Source: Rhizobium leguminosarum
Lineage (GTDB): Bacteria > Pseudomonadota > Alphaproteobacteria > Rhizobiales > Rhizobiaceae
Assembly (NCBI RefSeq): GCF_002953715.1
Contig: NZ_CP025012.1
Coordinates: 2,480,001-2,544,000 of the forward strand
Direction: 5' to 3'
Length of the DNA: 64,000 nt
The position numbers and the translations under genes are program-made. A model generated the notes under the pieces. The model made no database searches. It was not told the DNA's origin and saw only the letters and a program-made list of their open reading frames with translations. Each line of letters begins with the position of its first letter. Positions within the stretch are counted from its first letter, which is position 1. Of this stretch, positions 62,504 through 64,000 are shown piece by piece.

Positions 62504-63010
62504 ATGCCGACATCTAAAGCAGCTAAGGGGCCGGATATGCCCGCGCCCGCCTCCCCGCCAGCGGGCAAGGACGGTAGGAAACTTTCCAATTTCCTGTGCT
62601 TCGCGGTCTATTCGGCAAATCTCGCCTTCGGCCGCGCCTATAAGCCGATCCTGGACGAGCTTGGCCTGACCTATACCCAATATATCGCCATGGTGGCCCT
62701 CTCCGAAGAGGACGACCAGACCGTCGGCGTGTTGGGGGAAAAGATGTTCCTCGAATCCAACACGCTGACGCCCATCCTCAAGAAGCTGGAGTCGAATGGT
62801 TTTATCACCCGTCACCGCGATCCCGCCGACGAGCGGCAGGTGCGGGTCAGCCTGACGCCGGCAGGACGCCAACTGGTTGAAACCGATCCCGGCAACGCGC
62901 TGCTTGGCGCCATCGGCCTCGGCGACGACTTTCCCGTCGTGCAGAAATCGGTGACGACGCTGCGCGACAACCTGCTGCGGTCAACCCAGGGCGAACCGGA
63001 GAAATCGTGA
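62504..63010 (+). CDS. OhrR-like MarR family peroxide regulator
   Basis: 168 residues. wHTH with LGEKMFLESNTLTPILKKLE and wing RHRDPADERQVRVSLT. A Cys in LSNFLCFAVYSANLAF sits at the OhrR reactive-Cys position, so organic-peroxide sensing is likely. No ohr gene is next to it in the window. TGCGATTTA repeated at 62440 and 62455 upstream may be the operator. Confidence 0.85.
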   Translation: MPTSKAAKGPDMPAPASPPAGKDGRKLSNFLCFAVYSANLAFGRAYKPILDELGLTYTQYIAMVALSEEDDQTVGVLGEKMFLESNTLTPILKKLESNGFITRHRDPADERQVRVSLTPAGRQLVETDPGNALLGAIGLGDDFPVVQKSVTTLRDNLLRSTQGEPEKS

Positions 63011-63042
63011 TCGCGGCATCAGTCGCCTGATCCGGGGCGGGT

Positions 63043-64000
63043 CTACTGCCGCAACGGCCGGAACGCCGTCCTGAGCTCGGCAGTGAAAGCCATCGGCTGT
63101 TCCCAGGCGGCGAAGTGACCGCCCTTCGGCAGCCTGGCGTAGTGGATGAGCTTCGGATAGGCCTTCTCAGCCCAGCTCTGCGGCGCCTGGTAGATCTCAT
63201 CGGGAAAAGCACTGACCGCCACCGGGATCTTGATGCCCCTGGGGTCGAAGAACCCGCCCGACGGATGGTGCGCGTTGTCCCAATAGAGGCGTGCCGAGGA
63301 GATTGCTGTGTTCGTCAGCCAGTAGAGCGTGACGTTGTCGAGAATATCGTCCTTCGTCAGCCCCTCGGGCTCTCCGTCGAAAACGCGGGCGATCATCCGG
63401 TAACTGCGGATGTCGTGATCGAGCATCCACGACGCAAGCCCGACCGGCGAGTCGACAATCCCGTAGAGCGTCTGCGGCCGGTTGTTCATCTCGATCGCAT
63501 AGCCCAGTCCATTCTTGTAGAAATCGTCGAGCTGATCGAAGGCGCGCCTTTCGTCCGGCGACAGGTCGGCTGGCGGCATGCCGCCGGCGGCAAGAGCCTT
63601 GGCGATGTCAGCAGGAACCGTGGCCGCCATGTTCGTGTGGATGCCGAGCAATCCCGGCGGCTCCTGCACCGCCATCAATTCGGTCACCGCGTTGCCCCAG
63701 TCGCCACCCTGCGCCACGAACTTCGTGTAGCCGAGACGTTGCATCAGCGTCACCCAGGCGTGCGCGATGCGCGGCGGGTTCCAGTTCCCCGACCCCGTCG
63801 GTTTCCCGGAAAAGCCGTAGCCTGGCAAAGACGGGATCACCACGTCAAATGCGTCCGCTTCACTCCCGCCATGCGCCGTGGGATCGGTGAGCGGTTCGAT
63901 GATCTTCAACTGCTCGATGATCGAGCCGGGCCATCCATGTGTGACGATCAACGGCAGCGCATTTTTATGCTGGGAGCGGACGTGAATGAAGTGGATATCC
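63043..64000 (-). CDS. Epoxide hydrolase, 5' end cut by the window edge
   Basis: At least 318 residues of a second EHN-family epoxide hydrolase, open to base 64000. VTHGWPGSI, nucleophile Asp in GGDWGNAV, DHDIRSYRMIARVFDGE lid region, and His in KGGHFAAWEQP. Roughly half identical by eye to the Tat-exported copy at 49341. Whether it also has a Tat signal cannot be seen. Convergent with the OhrR-like gene. Confidence 0.88.
   Translation of the reverse strand, partial: DIHFIHVRSQHKNALPLIVTHGWPGSIIEQLKIIEPLTDPTAHGGSEADAFDVVIPSLPGYGFSGKPTGSGNWNPPRIAHAWVTLMQRLGYTKFVAQGGDWGNAVTELMAVQEPPGLLGIHTNMAATVPADIAKALAAGGMPPADLSPDERRAFDQLDDFYKNGLGYAIEMNNRPQTLYGIVDSPVGLASWMLDHDIRSYRMIARVFDGEPEGLTKDDILDNVTLYWLTNTAISSARLYWDNAHHPSGGFFDPRGIKIPVAVSAFPDEIYQAPQSWAEKAYPKLIHYARLPKGGHFAAWEQPMAFTAELRTAFRPLRQ

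Noticed and set aside
1..64000. CRISPR arrays, prophage, insertion sequences, rRNA or tRNA genes
   Set aside because: No regular spacer array, transposase or integrase coding sequence, or structured RNA gene pattern was recognised in either strand.

Overview
The window looks like chromosome or large-replicon DNA from a fast-growing rhizobium (Rhizobium leguminosarum/etli type, Alphaproteobacteria). Grounds: high G+C, tightly packed genes with ATGA overlaps, an arsR-aqpS-arsC-arsH operon in the order known from Sinorhizobium meliloti, GlxA-type AraC regulators, an HWE-type histidine kinase, and several copies of rhizobial intergenic palindromic repeats. No rRNA, tRNA, CRISPR, phage or insertion sequence was seen. 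The species call is inference.

Layout. 1-16.1 kb: an envelope/stress-like cluster with DUF2950 and DUF3300 exported proteins, a large GH63-type glucosidase, an SDR dehydrogenase, a DUF2955 membrane protein plus HlyD adaptor, a membrane-anchored CadC-like TolB/TPR protein, a DUF900 lipoprotein hydrolase, an MscS channel and a MarC protein. A shared 16-bp motif (GTtACYGTAACATACG) lies in four of its intergenic regions. 16.4-20.5 kb: a small DUF1127-like protein, a GlxA regulator whose 3' end is tandemly repeated, and two paralogous double-receiver proteins, one carrying a GGDEF domain. 20.6-27.1 kb: a pseudogene tail, a terpenoid-cyclase-fold protein, TetR, DinB, and the arsenic operon with a broken MFS gene. 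27.1-33.6 kb: an exported protein, a DUF3772/MscS channel, DUF924, a REC-HWE kinase and a DHA2-type MFS exporter.

34.1-46.0 kb is the most distinctive region. A CUT1 ABC importer (binding protein, two permeases, a 70-aa membrane protein, two different ATPases) runs into a one-chain DhaKL kinase, then DhaL, a DhaM EIIA domain, an HPr, an enzyme I, a small HTH-like protein and a second DhaK. The sequence therefore encodes both an ATP-type and a complete PEP-powered dihydroxyacetone-type kinase next to a dedicated importer. A triose, ketose or polyol is a reasonable guess for the substrate.

46.0-54.4 kb holds two esterases, an NAD(P)H oxidoreductase/TetR pair with duplicated operator-like sites, a Tat-exported epoxide hydrolase preceded by an isochorismatase remnant, a VOC protein, an alpha/beta hydrolase, a GntR regulator, an orphan Rap1a/Tai-like protein and an O-methyltransferase. 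54.6-62.4 kb has a siderophore-interacting protein, then a leftward operon: polar amino-acid ABC importer, a peptidase C26-RidA fusion and a DadA-like oxidase, with a divergent GlxA/AraC regulator. The window ends with an OhrR-like MarR regulator and a second epoxide hydrolase cut by the right edge.
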